DNA of 5,896 bases, from positions 1-5,896 of the forward strand of contig CAAFJI010000143.1 of NCBI GenBank assembly GCA_900763175.1. Direction: 5' to 3'. This document shows positions 5,802-5,896 of the stretch, one piece after another (position 1 is the stretch's first letter; each line of letters starts with the position of its first letter). Below the pieces are notes generated by a model. The model searched no databases, had not been told where the DNA came from, and was given only the letters and a program-made list of their open reading frames with translations. The position numbers and the translations under genes were made by a program. The stretch comes from Lachnospiraceae bacterium (lineage in GTDB: Bacteria > Bacillota > Clostridia > Lachnospirales > Lachnospiraceae).

Positions 5802-5846
5802 AGGGCTTTCTTCCAGATAAAGCAGAAGAGAGCCCTTTTACTTTTT
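5802..5846 (+). terminator. Rho-independent terminator
   Basis: AGGGCTTTCTTC (5802-5813) pairs with GAAGAGAGCCCT (5825-5836) to give a 12-bp stem with one G-U pair and an 11-nt loop. It is followed by a T-rich tail TTTTACTTTTT (5836-5846, sharing one base with the stem). It lies about 50 nt after the stop of the kinase-like gene and closes the + strand unit. On the opposite strand the tail is weaker, so it works mainly in this direction. Confidence 0.85.
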
Positions 5847-5896
5847 CACTTTATTGCCAGGAGATTCTTTATTTTTTTAATAACACATCTTGGATA

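Noticed and set aside
5846..5896. A minus-strand frame open from the right edge for 16 codons, ending in TGA at 5848-5846, possibly the tail of a convergent gene.
   Set aside because: Sixteen lysine-rich codons in AT-rich DNA are too few to support a gene. The terminator just beyond it could be shared, but sequence past the edge is needed to say more.

Overview
The window is a compact, almost fully coding, single-strand stretch from a low-to-mid GC Firmicute. The closest fit is a gut Clostridia/Lachnospiraceae-type organism. The evidence is the purine-rich Shine-Dalgarno sequences (GAGGAGG, AGGAGAGGAG), the SigA-type promoter, the division-cluster order yggS-sepF-ylmH, the long acidic SepF, and the HlyD-like gene ahead of yggS. 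The genus assignment is inference from gene order and protein style; no 16S or other marker is present.

Layout, all on the + strand: (1) 1-258, the C-terminal end of a HlyD-like membrane-fusion or efflux-adaptor type protein. (2) 288-2412, the division-associated block yggS (PLP homeostasis), sepF (FtsZ membrane anchor) and ylmH (S4-domain RNA-binding protein). (3) 2443-3537, aroB (3-dehydroquinate synthase), sitting where Bacillus-type clusters carry divIVA. (4) 3542-5016, lspA (lipoprotein signal peptidase) and an rluD-type 23S rRNA pseudouridine synthase, a pair that is commonly adjacent. (5) 5110-5751, a cytidylate kinase-like P-loop protein with its own SigA promoter (5018-5047) and a short leader with an inverted repeat. 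(6) 5759-5846, a small hairpin followed by a convincing rho-independent terminator that closes the unit.

Gaps between genes are 4-30 nt from yggS to rluD, with no terminator visible, so these genes probably form one polycistronic unit joining cell division, translation quality control, shikimate synthesis and lipoprotein maturation. The cytidylate kinase-like gene can be transcribed from its own promoter or by read-through. A second, weaker promoter candidate overlaps the ylmH stop codon and could drive aroB.

Two gene starts are corrected relative to the longest open frames. The RluD-type gene starts at ATG 4102, not TTG 4072. The kinase-like gene starts at ATG 5110, not TTG 5089. Both corrections rest on well-placed Shine-Dalgarno sequences.

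I found no mobile element, CRISPR array, tRNA, rRNA or recognisable riboswitch, and no strong case for a wholly new system. The most interesting signals are the mutually exclusive CACAG/CTGTG/CACAG pairings in the leader of the kinase-like gene, the tandem 14-residue acidic repeat in SepF, and the replacement of divIVA by aroB.
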